A stretch of 64,000 bases of DNA from Pyxidicoccus sp. MSG2 (lineage in GTDB: Bacteria; Myxococcota; Myxococcia; Myxococcales; Myxococcaceae). Below are positions 1-8,059 of this stretch, piece by piece (the stretch's first letter is position 1; each line of letters begins with the position of its first letter). The stretch is from NCBI RefSeq assembly GCF_026626705.1, contig NZ_JAPNKC010000001.1, forward strand, positions 992,001 through 1,056,000, in the 5' to 3' direction. Made by a program: the position numbers and the translations under genes. The notes beneath the pieces were generated by a model, which had not been told where the DNA came from, searched no databases, and was given only the letters and a program-made list of their open reading frames with translations.

Positions 1-1
1 C

Positions 2-3000
2 CAGCCCCCGCAGAACGGGCAGAGCGCTGTCGCGAGCAAGGCCTTCTTCAAGCCCGAGTTGTACCTGCCCATCCAGAACGTCCCGTTGGACACGGCGCGC
101 CGCAACATGAGCGCGACCACGGAGGACGCGTGGGACGCGTTCTTCGCGAAGAACGGGAAGGACTTCAACATCTACATCGACCCGCGCACCGGCTCTCCCA
201 CGGCCGTGCAGGGCTCCATCCCGCTCATCCCGGGTAACGGCTTCAACAACAAGGTGACGCTGGACGGCGTGCGCGAGTCCATTGGCCGCTCGGTCGCGGA
301 CGTGGACGCCAGCGTCGTCGAGGACCTGGTCCTCAAGTTCATCGCGGACAACCAGGCCGCGCTCAACATCGACCTGATGCAGCTGGGTCAGCCCAAGGTG
401 ACGCAGGTCAGCGAGCACCTGTGGCAGGTGCACATTCCCCAGCAGGTGAACGGCATCGCCGTGCGCCACGGCCGCGTGGCCGCCACCATCAGCCACGGCA
501 ACCTCATCCTCCTGGGCACCGAGGCCTGGGCCAACGTCGGCATCGACACGAAGGCGGCCTTCGGCCCCGCGGACGCGCTGTCCGCTGGCGCCAGCTTCGT
601 CGGCTTCGCTCCCGCCGTGCAGGACCTGTGGCAGCAGCCCACGCTCGAGGTGGCCCCCGTCGCCCGCCAGGGTGAGTCCTTCAGCGGCGCCGTCGGCACC
701 GGCTACGAGCACCAGCTCGTCTACGCCTATGGCTTCCAGGACCCCAACGCCCAGCAGCGCTGGAAGGTGACGGTGGACGCGCTCACCGGTGAGGTCATCG
801 CCATCGAGGACGACAACCACTACTTCGACGCGCAGTACACCGGCGGAGTCTACCCCTCCACCAACATCGGCACCTGCGCCAACAACACCGTGTGCGGCAC
901 CCTGCAGCCGAACACGCCCATGCCCTGGGCCAACACGGGCCTGGCCTCGCCCAACAACTTCACGGACGGCGCGGGCATCTACAACTACAGCTCCGGCACC
1001 ACCACCACCACGCTGGCCGGCAAGTACGTCCGCGTGGCCGACAGCTGCGGCGCGGTGAGCGTCAGCACCAGCACGGGCAACCTCAACCTGGGCGGCGTGA
1101 ACAACGACCACGACTGCACCGTGCCCGCCGGCACCTCCGCGGGCAACACGGCCGCGTCGCGCTCCAGCTTCTACGAGCTGGGCAAGCTGAAGGAGCAGGC
1201 CCGTGGCTGGCTCCCCGCCAACACCTGGCTCCAGGGCCAGCTGGTCTCCAACGTCAACATCGCCAGCACCTGCAACGCCTTCTGGAACGGCTCGACGGTC
1301 AACTTCTACCGCAGCGGCGGTGGCTGCCGGAACACGGGCGAGATTGGCGCCGTGTTCGACCACGAGTGGGGCCACGGCATGGACAACTTCGATGCCAACG
1401 GCACCCTGTCCAACTCCTCCGAGGGCTACGCGGACATCGCGGCCATCTACCGCCTGCAGACCTCCTGCGTGGGCTACGGCTTCTTCCAGACCAGCGACCG
1501 CGGCTGCGGCCAGACGCCGGACGGCTCCGGCTACAACCAGCAGGAGTCCCAAGTTTCCGGCCAGTCGTGGTGCAACACCAAGTGTTCCGGTGTGCGCGAC
1601 GCGGACTGGGCGGCCAGCGTGAACAACGTCCCGGCCACGCCGCAGAACTTCGTGTGCCCCATGTGCAGCTCCAGCACCGGCCCCTGCGGCCGTCAGGTGC
1701 ACTGCGCCGCGTCTCCCGCGCGCCAGGCCGCCTGGGACCTCGTCACGCGTGATTTGACGGCGGCGCCCTTCAACATGGACTCCAACACGGCGTTCATCAC
1801 CGCGAACAAGATCTTCTACCAGGGCAGCGGCAACATCGGCACGTGGCACGGCTGCAACTGCACCGCCGGCACCTCCGACGGCTGCGGCGCCACCAACGGC
1901 TACATGCAGTGGCTGGCCGCGGACGACGACAACGGCAACCTGGCCGACGGCACGCCGCACATGACGGCCATCTACGCCGCGTACAACCGCCACAACATCG
2001 CCTGCAGCACGCCTGCCCGGACCAACGGCGGCTGCGCCGCCGGCCCCACCGCCGCCCCCACGCACACCGCCACGGCGGGCGACGGCCAGGTGTCCCTCAA
2101 CTGGACGGCGTCCGCGGGCGCCTCCGAGTACTGGGTGATGAAGACGGAGGGCTTCGCCGGCTGTGACTTCGGCAAGGCGAAGATCGCCACCGTCACCGGC
2201 ACCAGCTACGTCGACGGTGAGGTCGCCAACGGCCGGCAGTACTGCTACTCCATCGTCCCGGCCTCCTCCAACGCGTGCTATGGCAGCGCCAGCACGTGCA
2301 GCTGCGCCACGCCGGCCTGCACCGCGCCGGGCGCCGCCACGCTGTCCACGCCCGCCAACGGCGCCACCGGCGTCGAGCCCCTCGCCGTCCTCGACTGGGC
2401 GGACGTGTCGGGTGCCGCCAACTACGAGGTGCAGGTCGCCACCGACTCCGCCTTCACCAACGTCGTGGCCACCGCCACCACGCTGGCGACGAGCACCTGG
2501 ACGGTGTCGCCGGCGCTCAACACCACCACCACGTACTACTGGCGCGCCCGCGCGAAGAACTCGTGCGGCGGCGTCGGGGCCTGGTCCTCGACGTTCTCGT
2601 TCACCACGCGCGGCTGCGTCGCCCTGGCCACGCCCACGCTGGTCAGCCCGGCCTCCGGGGCCACGGGCGTCGCCACCTCCGCGGCGCTCGACTGGAGCGA
2701 CGTGACGGGCGCCTCCCGCTATGAGGTGCAGGTCGCCACCGACTCCGCGTTCACCAACGTGGTGCGCTCCAACACCGCGCTGTCGTCCAGCAACTGGACG
2801 GTGACGCCGGCCCTCTCCAGCGCCACCGTGTACTACTGGCGGGCCCGCGCGGGGGACAGCTGCGGCACGAGCGCCTACAGCGCCACGAGCAGCTTCACCA
2901 CCACCACCGTGTGCACGCCGGTCGCCGCCGCCTTCGACACCACCCGCCAGGCTCCGACCTGCGGCACGGTGTGCGGCTGCGACACGGGCACCGCGCTGGT

Positions 3001-3511
3001 CAACGGCCGCGGCACGCTGTCCGGCGGCGCCGAGCCCAACCAGCCCAACACCATCGCCGACTCGTGCGCGGACGGCAGCACCGGCACGTACCACTCCGAC
3101 GAGAGCATCGACCGGGTGGTCATCAAGACGGTGGACCAGGGCGCGTTCGCCGTCGGCAAGCAGGTGACGGTGGAAGTGACGGCCTGGTGCTGGGGCACCA
3201 CGGACGCGTTGGACCTGTACTACACGACCAACGCCGGGACTCCGGCCTGGACGGCGCTGACCACCAACCAGGCCTGCACCGCGGGCGGCGTGGCGCGCGT
3301 CTTCACGCACACGTTCAACCTGGGCACGACGGCGGGCACGCACGCCATCCGCGCACAGTTCCGCTACGGCGGCACCGCCTCCAGCGCCTGCGTCAGCGGC
3401 AGCTACAACGACCGTGACGACCTGGTGTTCGGCGTCGGCACGACGGTGGCGGCCGGCCCGTCGGGCAAGAAGAGCACCACGCAGGGCCGCGCGGCTCCGG
3501 CGGACCGCTGA
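2..3511 (+). CDS. Secreted gluzincin metallopeptidase with fibronectin-like repeats (5' end outside window)
   Basis: The reading frame is open to the left edge, so the true start and signal peptide lie outside the window. The N-terminal part (nt 250-800) looks like an FTP/PepSY-type propeptide of thermolysin or fungalysin peptidases. The zinc motif HEWGH is encoded at 1361-1375. It is followed by NSSEGYADI, which supplies the downstream glutamate expected in gluzincins (M4/M36-like). The catalytic region is rich in paired cysteines, as is usual for exported enzymes. Two consecutive fibronectin-III-like repeats follow (about 2329-2618 and 2626-2906). They share the phrases YEVQVATDSAFTNVV and YYWRARA. 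A cysteine-containing C-terminal beta domain ends the protein. Inference: a secreted protease whose repeats bind cell surface or substrate. The exact MEROPS family is uncertain. A strong terminator lies 29 bp after the stop. Confidence 0.85.
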   Translation, partial: QPPQNGQSAVASKAFFKPELYLPIQNVPLDTARRNMSATTEDAWDAFFAKNGKDFNIYIDPRTGSPTAVQGSIPLIPGNGFNNKVTLDGVRESIGRSVADVDASVVEDLVLKFIADNQAALNIDLMQLGQPKVTQVSEHLWQVHIPQQVNGIAVRHGRVAATISHGNLILLGTEAWANVGIDTKAAFGPADALSAGASFVGFAPAVQDLWQQPTLEVAPVARQGESFSGAVGTGYEHQLVYAYGFQDPNAQQRWKVTVDALTGEVIAIEDDNHYFDAQYTGGVYPSTNIGTCANNTVCGTLQPNTPMPWANTGLASPNNFTDGAGIYNYSSGTTTTTLAGKYVRVADSCGAVSVSTSTGNLNLGGVNNDHDCTVPAGTSAGNTAASRSSFYELGKLKEQARGWLPANTWLQGQLVSNVNIASTCNAFWNGSTVNFYRSGGGCRNTGEIGAVFDHEWGHGMDNFDANGTLSNSSEGYADIAAIYRLQTSCVGYGFFQTSDRGCGQTPDGSGYNQQESQVSGQSWCNTKCSGVRDADWAASVNNVPATPQNFVCPMCSSSTGPCGRQVHCAASPARQAAWDLVTRDLTAAPFNMDSNTAFITANKIFYQGSGNIGTWHGCNCTAGTSDGCGATNGYMQWLAADDDNGNLADGTPHMTAIYAAYNRHNIACSTPARTNGGCAAGPTAAPTHTATAGDGQVSLNWTASAGASEYWVMKTEGFAGCDFGKAKIATVTGTSYVDGEVANGRQYCYSIVPASSNACYGSASTCSCATPACTAPGAATLSTPANGATGVEPLAVLDWADVSGAANYEVQVATDSAFTNVVATATTLATSTWTVSPALNTTTTYYWRARAKNSCGGVGAWSSTFSFTTRGCVALATPTLVSPASGATGVATSAALDWSDVTGASRYEVQVATDSAFTNVVRSNTALSSSNWTVTPALSSATVYYWRARAGDSCGTSAYSATSSFTTTTVCTPVAAAFDTTRQAPTCGTVCGCDTGTALVNGRGTLSGGAEPNQPNTIADSCADGSTGTYHSDESIDRVVIKTVDQGAFAVGKQVTVEVTAWCWGTTDALDLYYTTNAGTPAWTALTTNQACTAGGVARVFTHTFNLGTTAGTHAIRAQFRYGGTASSACVSGSYNDRDDLVFGVGTTVAAGPSGKKSTTQGRAAPADR

Positions 3512-3540
3512 AGTCGCTTCTTTGCTGACTGAATGAGTGA

Positions 3541-3578
3541 AGGGCCCCCGGGAAGTGCTCCGGGGGCCCTTTGCTTTT
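3541..3578 (+). terminator. Rho-independent terminator after the metallopeptidase
   Basis: A perfect 10-bp stem, AGGGCCCCCG (3541-3550) and CGGGGGCCCT (3561-3570), encloses a 10-nt loop. It is followed by the T-rich run TTGCTTTT. It sits between the plus-strand peptidase stop (3511) and the stop of the convergent transporter gene (3594), so it may also stop transcription from the other side, although the T-run only suits the plus strand. Confidence 0.85.
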
Positions 3579-3593
3579 CCCGACGCTCGCGGC

Positions 3594-4790
3594 TCAGTGG
3601 CGGCCGTGCGAGTCCGGAGGAGCGGCGTGCCCCGGCTCGTGCGGCGGGGGCCGCCGCGCTTCCTCCATGGGGCCTCCGAACAGGAGCCCCTCCTCCAGCG
3701 CGCCACGGCCCGGCTCGTGCTGCGCCAGCTCGCGCCGGTGCGCCTGCTTCCAGCGGTCGTGGCGGTCCCTGAGAATCTCCTGCACGAGCACCTGCGCGGC
3801 CGCGGCCAGCGGCACGGCGAGCACCACGCCGGCCAGGCCGGACAGCGCGCCGCCGCAGAGCGCGACGATGGAGATGAGCAGCGGGTTCATCTTGATGGCC
3901 CGCCGCTGGATGACGGGCCCGAGCACGTTGGACTCGAGCTGCTGGTACACCATGAACACCGCCAGCGCGATGAGGGCCTGCTTCAGCCCCACCGTGGCGA
4001 ACGTGATGAGCCCCACCAGCACCGCGCTGATGACGCTGCCGAGGAAGGGGATGACTCCCAGCATCATCACCACCAGCCCCAGCGCGAGGAAGTACGGCAC
4101 GCCCTGGATGAGGGCCACGGTGGCGGCCACCGTGCCGCCAATGGTCATCACCAGCAGCGTGCCCGCGAGGTAGTTGCCCACCGCCTCGCGCATCCTCCCC
4201 ACCAACTGCCGCACGTGCGGACGGCGGCGCGGGGACACCCACTGGAGGATGCTCTCGTAGAGGTCCGCGCCGAACAGCAGGCCGAAGACGGTGAGCGCCA
4301 CCACGGTGATGCCCGCCGCCACCAGCCCCAGCGTGGAGGAGAGGACGTCGATGGCCCGGCCCGCCAGGTCCGCGGGCTCGAAGTGGACCAGGTCCTCCGC
4401 CTTCACCTGCACGCCGTACTTCCTCCCCAGCTCCTGCACCCAGTCGGCCTGCGACAACTGCTGGAGGCGCTCGGGCATGGTCTGCACAAAGGACTGGAGC
4501 TGCTGCACCAGCTTGGGCACCAGCGTGCCCACCAGCACGCCCATCAACCCGAGCAGCATCAGCGCCACCACGGCCACGCCCAGCCCGCGCTTCAACCCCC
4601 AGCGCTCCAGGCGCCGCACCAGCGGGTCCAGGGCAATGGAAAGCAGCAGCACGACGGCCAGCAGCGTGAGCACGGGGTAGAGCTGACGGATGACCACCCA
4701 ACACAAGACAAGCAGCAGGACCTGAAGCCCCACGGCCCACACCGTGCGCGGAGGCACATAGACCGGGAGCTGCCGACGTGAGGACTTCAT
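3594..4790 (-). CDS. AI-2E/PerM family transporter
   Basis: A 398-residue polytopic membrane protein with the organisation of the AI-2E exporter/PerM (UPF0118) superfamily. An N-terminal hydrophobic hairpin (about residues 17-55) is followed by the LLSIALDPLVRRLERWGL segment. A soluble stretch comes next, then four to five further membrane helices that include the family-typical GVIPFLGSVISAVLVGL and LESNVLGPVIQRRAI motifs. The tail is short, charged and histidine-rich. The frame extends upstream to 4862, but the ATG at 4788-4790 is preferred: the extra 24 residues are unlike the family, and GAGGGG lies just before the ATG. Known members export small molecules or act in ion homeostasis. The substrate here cannot be read from sequence. 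The gene stands alone and converges on the metallopeptidase. Confidence 0.85.
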   Translation of the reverse strand: MKSSRRQLPVYVPPRTVWAVGLQVLLLVLCWVVIRQLYPVLTLLAVVLLLSIALDPLVRRLERWGLKRGLGVAVVALMLLGLMGVLVGTLVPKLVQQLQSFVQTMPERLQQLSQADWVQELGRKYGVQVKAEDLVHFEPADLAGRAIDVLSSTLGLVAAGITVVALTVFGLLFGADLYESILQWVSPRRRPHVRQLVGRMREAVGNYLAGTLLVMTIGGTVAATVALIQGVPYFLALGLVVMMLGVIPFLGSVISAVLVGLITFATVGLKQALIALAVFMVYQQLESNVLGPVIQRRAIKMNPLLISIVALCGGALSGLAGVVLAVPLAAAAQVLVQEILRDRHDRWKQAHRRELAQHEPGRGALEEGLLFGGPMEEARRPPPHEPGHAAPPDSHGRH

Positions 4791-5095
4791 GCCCCTCAAG
4801 GTAGGAAGTGGTGGCCCGTACGGCAGGCGCCCCACGGGGGCGCTCGTGTGCGCCTCCCGCAAGTGCCCGGGACTCCCGGCGTTCCACGCCCTTGAGAGAC
4901 AGCAGGCAGGCGAGCAGGCGCTGAGTCGTCAGCCGACCTTCCGGGGCGGCGACCAGGGGCCCCAAGGCCCACCCCTGCCATCGGGGCCCATCGACCCCAC
5001 CCTCCAGTGCGACGAAAACTCCAAGAAACCGGGACGCGCCCTGTCCGATAATCTTCTATGCCGGTTGTAGCGGCTGCCGCGCGGAGGATGACGCG
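4791..5095. other. 305-bp divergent intergenic region
   Basis: This gap separates the transporter start (minus strand) from a small plus-strand ORF and must hold both promoters. A 7-bp GC hairpin (GCGCCCC 4827-4833 with GGGGCGC 4837-4843) lies in what would be the transporter leader. A -10-like GATAAT is at 5047-5052 for the plus-strand gene, but no convincing -35 is seen. No additional gene was recognised. Confidence 0.4.
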
Positions 5096-5428
5096 ATGTG
5101 GATCGAAGCCATCGTCATGCCCCGGGAGAGTCCCCGAGCGTCACGCTCGCTGTCGCGGCGCGGGCGGGGAACACGGGCGGCTGCTTCCTCGCCTGCTCCC
5201 GACCGTGCTCGCCTGCACGCCGCCGGGTGTGAAGAGGGCCGGCGCTTCCGCGACGCGGTGCTGGGCTTCCTTCAAGCGCGCCACCTGATGAGCGCGGTGC
5301 GGTGGATCAGCGAGCCGGGCACCCTGCCGCAGGTGACGTTGCACTGTACCCAGGTGGTGTTGGAGCAGCTCCGTCAGGCCCCGGAGTTCGACGCCGGCCT
5401 GTCCATGCACCTGGAGTTCCTCGCCTGA
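5096..5428 (+). CDS. Hypothetical 110-residue protein
   Basis: No family was recognised. GGAGG at 5083-5087 lies 8 nt before the ATG at 5096. The C-terminal two thirds (from RFRDAVLGFLQARHLM onward) show the strong G/C third-position bias of real genes here and read as a compact helical domain. The arginine/serine-rich N-terminal 45 residues are less biased, so the true start may be internal. No signal peptide or membrane segment. The gene stands before the cupin gene on the same strand, separated by about 110 bp. Confidence 0.5.
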   Translation: MWIEAIVMPRESPRASRSLSRRGRGTRAAASSPAPDRARLHAAGCEEGRRFRDAVLGFLQARHLMSAVRWISEPGTLPQVTLHCTQVVLEQLRQAPEFDAGLSMHLEFLA

Positions 5429-5537
5429 GTGCTGCCGGAGTCCGGGCGCGCCCCTAGCTTCAAGGAGACAACACAGGGGCGCCGCGTGGGCGGTGGCGCG
5501 AGGAGTGCCGCCACCACGGGACGCGGAGGTATGCGTC

Positions 5538-5954
5538 ATGAGTGAGCTCACCATCAAACACTCCGGGACACCGGACGAGCGTCGCCCCTTCGTGGCGCAC
5601 GGCCATGTGGACGCCTTCGACCTCGGGGGTGGAAGCATCGTCGGGCGGGGCGTCTTCGAGCCGGGGTGGAAGTGGTCCCAGGACGTGAAGCCCATCGCGG
5701 GCACGGAGAGCTGCCAGGCCTCCCACGCGGGCTACGTCATCTCCGGCCGCATGGTCGTCGCCATGGATGACGGCACGCAGGCGGAGCTGGGGCCCGGGGA
5801 CATCGCCATCATCCCGCCCGGGCATGACGCCTGGGTCGTCGGCAACGAGCCCTGCGTCATGGTGGACTTCGAGGGCATGTCCCAGTACGCGCGGCGCGAG
5901 GAAGCGGGCACGAAGTACGCGGACACCGAGGAAGTGGCCCCCGGCATCCACTGA
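5538..5954 (+). CDS. Cupin-domain protein
   Basis: A 138-residue single-domain cupin. Visible elements are a first beta motif around residues 40-70 (GRGVFEPGWKWSQDVKP, SHAGYVISGRMVV) and a second around 80-100 (LGPGDIAIIPPGHDAWVVGNE). The single GYVISGRM...GPGDIAIIPPGHDAW pattern matches small cupins that bind a metal or a small ligand. The longer frame begins at 5493, but the ATG at 5538 is preceded by GGAGG (5525-5529) at 8-nt spacing and gives a normal cupin N-terminus. Cytoplasmic, with no signal. Substrate unknown. It converges on the YCII lipoprotein with 9 bp between stops. Confidence 0.8.
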   Translation: MSELTIKHSGTPDERRPFVAHGHVDAFDLGGGSIVGRGVFEPGWKWSQDVKPIAGTESCQASHAGYVISGRMVVAMDDGTQAELGPGDIAIIPPGHDAWVVGNEPCVMVDFEGMSQYARREEAGTKYADTEEVAPGIH

Positions 5955-5963
5955 GCGGGGCCG

Positions 5964-6449
5964 CTACGGCGTGCAGGACGCGCCGGGCTCGGCCGGGATG
6001 TGGCCTTCGTAGGTGAGGCCGGTGGGGCCGTACCAGGGCAGCACCTCGATGGCGAAGCGGCCGGCCTTCACGGCCGGGTCCTGCTGCGAGAGCGCCAGGG
6101 CCTCCTCGCGGGTGGCGACGTCGAAGATGAAGATGCCGGCCAGTGCATCCGGCGGCGCGTCGGCCGGCACATCGAAGGGGCCGGCGATGACCAGCTTCCC
6201 GCACTTCGCCAGCCGCTCGATGTTGGCCATGTGCCCCTTGCTCGCCTCGACGGCCTCGGGCGTGCGCTCCTTCGTCCACGCCGGCCCCCGGCGCAGGAAG
6301 GCCATGTAGTAGGTGCGCATGGAGAACTTCTTCTCCGGTGCCGCGGTGGCACGAGGCGCCTCGGCGGTCGGGGCGGCCCCGCTCTTCGAGGCGGTGACAC
6401 AGCCCGTGGCGAGGGCGAGCAGGACGGGAATGGAGAGCACGGTTCGCAT
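5964..6449 (-). CDS. YCII-related domain lipoprotein
   Basis: A 161-residue protein with a signal peptide ending in the lipobox LATGC (Cys17), followed by an Ala/Pro-rich linker to about residue 40. The rest matches the YCII/dimeric alpha-beta barrel fold: YYMAFLRRGPAW near the start, GHMANIERLAKCGKLVIAGPF, GIFIFDVATREEALALSQQDPAVKAGRFAIEVLPWYGP. AAGGAGG lies 4 nt before the ATG. YCII-like proteins are usually cytoplasmic, so a lipid-anchored, exported version is unusual but is a pattern seen in myxobacterial genomes. Function unknown. Confidence 0.8.
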   Translation of the reverse strand: MRTVLSIPVLLALATGCVTASKSGAAPTAEAPRATAAPEKKFSMRTYYMAFLRRGPAWTKERTPEAVEASKGHMANIERLAKCGKLVIAGPFDVPADAPPDALAGIFIFDVATREEALALSQQDPAVKAGRFAIEVLPWYGPTGLTYEGHIPAEPGASCTP

Positions 6450-6545
6450 CGCGCCTCCTTAGCACGCGACGCGGACGGGCTCGGGCTCCGGCGCCTCCTG
6501 TTCGAGCGCCAGCGGCACCTGCTTCATGCCAGGAACTTCACGCGG

Positions 6546-7850
6546 CTATCCCTCGCGAGCGAGGTCGCGCGCATGTTGCACCCACGCCTCCAGCGAGCCG
6601 TGCTCCCGCCACCCGCGCAGGAGCTGCGTCCCCACGGAGCGAGAGAGAATGAAGGCGCGCAGCGTCTCGCGCACCCGGACGGCTTCCGGACTCCGGGCCT
6701 CGGGCTCCGCGCGGCGGGCATGCGCCACCATGCGCTCCCATCGGCGCTCCGGCCAGCGCCGCGCTTCGGGATGTTCGGCGTGAAGCGGCTCCCACAGCTC
6801 GTGCGCCAGTCCGACGAGTCCGGCACGCGCCTCGCGCAACCGGGCCGACGCCTCCAGCGGTGCCTCTGGATTGCGGTCGTGTTCGCAGAGCCAGAACACC
6901 ACCTCCGGCCACTCGGCGGGCGTCGGCTGGAGGGACGGCAGGCGCTCGCGGAGGATTCCGTCCAGGCGGGCCCGGGCCGTCTGGAACCAGAACTCCGCCT
7001 GCGCGAGCTGCTCGGAGCCGTCGTGCGGCGCGAGGTGTGGCTCTCGTCCGGCGCGCTTGCGCACCTCTCCGACGACGCCACCCGAGCGGTCCACACCCGT
7101 GAGCCGCGCCCAGCACGTGGCGAGCGCAGTCTCCCCTTCCGACCACCGCTGACGCAGCGACAGGAGGTCTTCTTCCCGGAACGGCAGCGGCCTGGCCGGG
7201 TCGAAGGGCTCGGAGAGGATTCTTCTCAGCAGCGCGCCGAAGGTGGAGACGTCCCGCAGGAGGGGCAGGTCGTCGGGAAGCACCTCGCTGGCCACGGCCT
7301 GGCGCCGCGCGGGAGGCACCACGCGCGGTGCACATCGCGCGTGCTCTTCCAGGGCCCACATCCAGCCAACGAGGCCGCTGCTTCGCCCAGGCGAAGTGGC
7401 GATGCTCCGCTCGAAGTCTGGTCGCCCGGCGCCACCCACGTGGAGCTGCTGGCTGTTCTCGCCACCTTCGCTCGGAGAGGCGCTCGCACCTCCTGACGCG
7501 GGCCGCTCCAGAGGGGGGACTTCCACTCCCGTTACGCCGAGTCGCTCGGCGGCGGTGCGGAAGAGGGTCTCGCGCAGGGCAGAGACCTCGCGAAGCATGC
7601 GAACGGTGGGCGAGCTCTCGGGCCAGCCCTCCACGCGAGCCCGGCGGAGCGCCATGGCGAGCGCCGCGTCCACGCGCTCCAGGTCCGCGCCCGACGTGCG
7701 CAGCAGCTCCAACCGGCCGCGCACGCGCTCCTCCCAGTGGGGCGCGCGCAGGACATCCAGCAGCTCCCGGTAGCGAGGCCGCGCGGCCTCCAACAGCTCC
7801 GCGCGCCCTTCCAACCGTGCGCGGTAGACATCCCTGACCGGACCCACCAT
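6546..7850 (-). CDS. Hypothetical 434-residue helical protein
   Basis: Not recognised. It has no signal peptide or membrane segment. The sequence is arginine-, glutamate- and leucine-rich and reads as almost entirely alpha-helical, with many WE/EW pairs and evenly spaced leucines. A low-complexity, less helical stretch (about residues 112-135, GGASASPSEGGENSQQ) may separate two helical halves. Start ATG at 7848-7850 with GAGG five bases upstream. Third positions are strongly G/C, so the gene is real. It is flanked by the YCII lipoprotein on the same strand and, divergently, by the endonuclease-like lipoprotein. No function can be assigned. Confidence 0.65.
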   Translation of the reverse strand: MVGPVRDVYRARLEGRAELLEAARPRYRELLDVLRAPHWEERVRGRLELLRTSGADLERVDAALAMALRRARVEGWPESSPTVRMLREVSALRETLFRTAAERLGVTGVEVPPLERPASGGASASPSEGGENSQQLHVGGAGRPDFERSIATSPGRSSGLVGWMWALEEHARCAPRVVPPARRQAVASEVLPDDLPLLRDVSTFGALLRRILSEPFDPARPLPFREEDLLSLRQRWSEGETALATCWARLTGVDRSGGVVGEVRKRAGREPHLAPHDGSEQLAQAEFWFQTARARLDGILRERLPSLQPTPAEWPEVVFWLCEHDRNPEAPLEASARLREARAGLVGLAHELWEPLHAEHPEARRWPERRWERMVAHARRAEPEARSPEAVRVRETLRAFILSRSVGTQLLRGWREHGSLEAWVQHARDLAREG

Positions 7851-8059
7851 CAGCGCCTCACCCGGCGGAAGTCACGGACAGCCGACATGCGCGCATCCTC
7901 CCCTGTCCCTCCCGGAGAGCCAATGGGACCGGCCCATCTGTAAACAGGTACCGGATGCCATCGGGTTGCCCTCACGCCAGCAAGGTGTCGAGCGTGCCCC
8001 AGTCGACCCCGTTAAAGTATACGCCCCCCTCGAGCTTCGTTCTTCGCCCGGAGTAGCCC

